DNA of 64,000 nt, from the NCBI RefSeq assembly GCF_043641665.1, contig NC_092181.1, positions 813,501 through 877,500 on the forward strand, read 5' to 3'. Numbering within the stretch: position 1 is the stretch's first letter; every line of letters starts with the position of its first letter. This stretch comes from Enoplosus armatus (lineage: Eukaryota > Chordata > Actinopteri > Centrarchiformes > Enoplosidae). The notes under the pieces are model-generated. The model was not told the origin of the DNA. It searched no databases and worked only from the letters and a program-made list of their open reading frames with translations. This document shows, in pieces, positions 61,392 through 64,000 of the stretch. A program made the translations under genes and the position numbers.

Positions 61392-63070
61392 AACACAAGG
61401 TACAACACACGTCAACAGATTACAAGTGTAATTACACAAGACTGTAACACCCAGACAGTCATTTGTCTCTGTGGAGGAAAGATGATGGTTCTCAGCTGAC
61501 AGTTTCACAACAGACAGCTCTCGTGGTTTTTGTTTACAACTAAACTTCCCTCCATTTTTATCCGGAATGAACGATTTGTCATTGTCTCCTGTTCATTCTG
61601 CTTCTTACCTCTCAGGTTTGGTGTTTTCTCAGCCAACTGCTGCCAACTAAAAGGATAAAGACATTTGAGGGGGACGAAAAGCACACTAAGTCAACAATGG
61701 GCACTTTGGAGAAATAGGAAGACAGTGATTGCAATGGTGGGCTAAAAAAAAAAGGAAGAAGCCCACTGTGCCCAGATCTGGGTTAAAAATAACAGCTGAA
61801 GTTGGATTGTATGAGAGCAAGATGGAGAAGCTATTGAGTCACCACAAGAGGCCAAAACTTGGAGAATGAGTGATACATGTCTAGCTTTTCCAATCAAATT
61901 ACTAAGGATTGATCATATCGTGGATAATTTCTGTCGCACATGCTGTTTATCTAGTTTTGACTTGACAGTGATGGCAGACATTATGTCACGTTGCTCAATA
62001 AGAGCAACACCTGATGTGATGTGAACACATTTGGGAGAAAGTATAAATTGTTTAGGACAGGATTCCCAATTTTCCACTTTTCCACACAGTGAGCAAGTAA
62101 ATGTCACTATGAAATAATTGTTGAAATGCTAACGTCGGTGTCTGTACCTCCCGTCTCTGAGATCATTGTCTAGTCCTTGCTTTATTATCCCAGAAAGGGC
62201 AGACAGAAGTAGTCTTGGCACTGCAAGTCTCCTGTTTACATTGGAAAGGATCTAGACATTTACATGAAACTCAGCACTGGCAGTGTCACTTTAACGAGTC
62301 AAGATAATCTCTCCAACAAAAAAGAAGCAAGGATGAGGCAGTGTTCTCAGGAGACATTTGGCTTGGGCTGTTAAAATTTAAACTCTGCATATGAACAGTT
62401 GTCAATTCTTTATCAAGTTGGTGGGTTTCCCCCTTAAGTAACGTCTTGAACGTAGCCTCAATATCAGTGTGTTTGCACAAGCATTAATAATTTGATTTAA
62501 CATGCCAAGGTGATGATGATGATGATTCTCTTAACGTTAACACCATAACCAAGTTACACACCTGGTTACTGGTCAGTTTTTTGAATTGCTGTATTCATTT
62601 TGTGGGGGCTAATAACATTTTTCCTGGAGGTTACCACAAACAAATTTCAGACCTTGACCAGTTTGAAAAACAAATTATGTACTGGGGTTATTGGGAATTC
62701 AGTACAGTAAACCATGCAAACGGTTTGATCTCACGATTACCTTAATTCTGTGCTTTTTACATGAATCCAGTTATTTGTGTACGTGTAAACATACTGATCA
62801 CGATGAGCACCGTTGCGATAACCTGAATATTTTCTGACATCATTTGAGCTTGAAATGTTTGATGAAGAGCCTCATAAGATTTGGGATGACGTTGAGAAAT
62901 TTTAGGTTAAATGCTGCAGTAAAACTCGATGACATTGGATACTGTATTTAAATAATGTTAATAATAGGCTATATTGTAATCAAAGACTCAGACACCTTGT
63001 ATTATATGTTCTTATTTAATTTGTTAGAGTAATAAAGCATTTAGAATAAATCTTGTTTGCCTTTCTTACT
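61392..63070 (+). other. vps37a: Probable 3' UTR of vps37a
   Basis: Non-coding sequence after the stop codon. The first clear paired poly(A) signals are at 63,031-63,036 and 63,045-63,050, followed by a T-rich stretch (CTTGTTTGCCTTTCTT). That gives a UTR of about 1.65 kb. A spliced or shorter UTR cannot be excluded. Confidence 0.5.
63031..63050 (+). terminator. vps37a: Candidate poly(A) signals of vps37a
   Basis: Two AATAAA hexamers 14 bp apart, followed by T-rich sequence. Another AATAAA at 63,793-63,798 is an alternative. Confidence 0.5.
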
Positions 63071-64000
63071 CTTAGAGATTATTGTTACTATTAGCACTGA
63101 CTGTTAGTATAACAGATACTGTAACACCGGAGGAATAATTCATTAAGTTGAGTATAAATAATGTTTTCACCCTGTCCACTTCCATGTTAATCTCATAACA
63201 AGCAAGATATCAACTTACACTGAAGTGTGCTATTGCACATCATTCAACCTTAGTTTCTCGTTGTATTCCACAAAGTGCTGCTGCTGCTGCATAATATCAG
63301 CAATGTGTCCTTCAGTGATATCGAGGAGTTATTTGTTACAGGGTCAGCGTTTATAATGGGCCATAAAGTTCAGTTACACATGTGTTGCCTAAAGAAGTCT
63401 TTGAGGACATATTTGCTTCAATAGGGAAAAGCAATCATTACTGTTGTATACAGTTGCTGTCTTGTGTGAGCTTGTTCACACACCTCCTTAACAAGTCAAA
63501 TCACAGGTGCATTCCAGTTAAAGGTGTTAATGGACATTTTCCAGCACATGATGCCACCATATTAACTTTACATGTAAACCGTGCAGTCCAGTGCTGTGGA
63601 AAGAGCTGAGGGAAAAACAATGTTCATTAACATTATTCACTGAACTGAAAATGTTTTAAAAACACGAGGTAGCACAGACTTAATGTGACACTTTTATCTG
63701 ACAACTTGTTAGAAAGTGTAACATTGGCACAAATGGAAGTAATAATAGGGCTTACATATATTTGTTAACCTAAAGAATGGTTGACACAGTAGAATAAAGT
63801 TGGATTCATATTTTAAGGACCAGGATCAGCCCCTGACATCATCGTCTATCCATAAAAGTGTCTCTTTAAATGACAAATACAGGATGTTCTGTGAAGGACC
63901 TGTGTGTCTTTAAGTTCCATTCACAGTGTCTCAGCCAACTAATGCTTGGTTAAAAGGTCAAACAAAGTATGAATAGATTGCTATAAACTGTCATGCCTCT
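63071..64000. other. Non-coding sequence downstream of vps37a
   Basis: No exon is recognised. In human the next gene is MTMR7, transcribed toward VPS37A; none of it is visible by the end of the window. Confidence 0.5.

Overview
The window looks like teleost nuclear DNA, probably percomorph-like. It has split genes with GT-AG introns, dense dinucleotide microsatellites, and several interspersed repeat families familiar from fish genomes. There are no operons, bacterial genes or viral genes. Gene identities come from conceptual splicing and remembered family sequences; no search was run.

Layout: (1) 1-10,700 is non-coding flank with microsatellites and two dispersed repeats. (2) 10,715-14,270 on the minus strand is a three-exon FGF9/16/20-subfamily gene, best called fgf20 (228 aa). 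(3) About 14.3-17.8 kb is the spacer between fgf20 and micu3, which point away from each other. (4) 17,915-43,780 on the plus strand is micu3, a mitochondrial EF-hand regulator of the calcium uniporter, in 14 coding exons (488 aa). A second in-frame terminal exon at 44,476-44,574 encodes a different C-terminus. (5) 46.1-55.2 kb holds no recognisable protein gene apart from one candidate first exon. It contains a tandem cluster of seven U3 snoRNA genes (SNORD3 type) and one decayed U3 relic. Each full-length U3 copy has the same PSE-like box at about -60. (6) 55,597-61,391 on the plus strand is vps37a, an ESCRT-I subunit, in 11 coding exons (395 aa), followed by a 3' UTR that probably ends near 63.05 kb.

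The order fgf20(-) / micu3(+) / vps37a(+) matches human 8p22 (FGF20, MICU3, ZDHHC2, CNOT7, VPS37A) except that ZDHHC2 and CNOT7 are missing from between MICU3 and VPS37A; the U3 cluster occupies that position. The genes do not form a pathway: FGF signalling, mitochondrial calcium uptake, pre-rRNA processing and endosomal sorting are simply neighbours.

The two most interesting observations are the U3 cluster and the alternative micu3 last exon. The U3 array includes a recently duplicated two-gene block and copy-specific changes in conserved boxes. Both micu3 tails keep the cysteine at the position used for MICU dimerisation, but the second tail resembles the longer MICU2-type C-helix.
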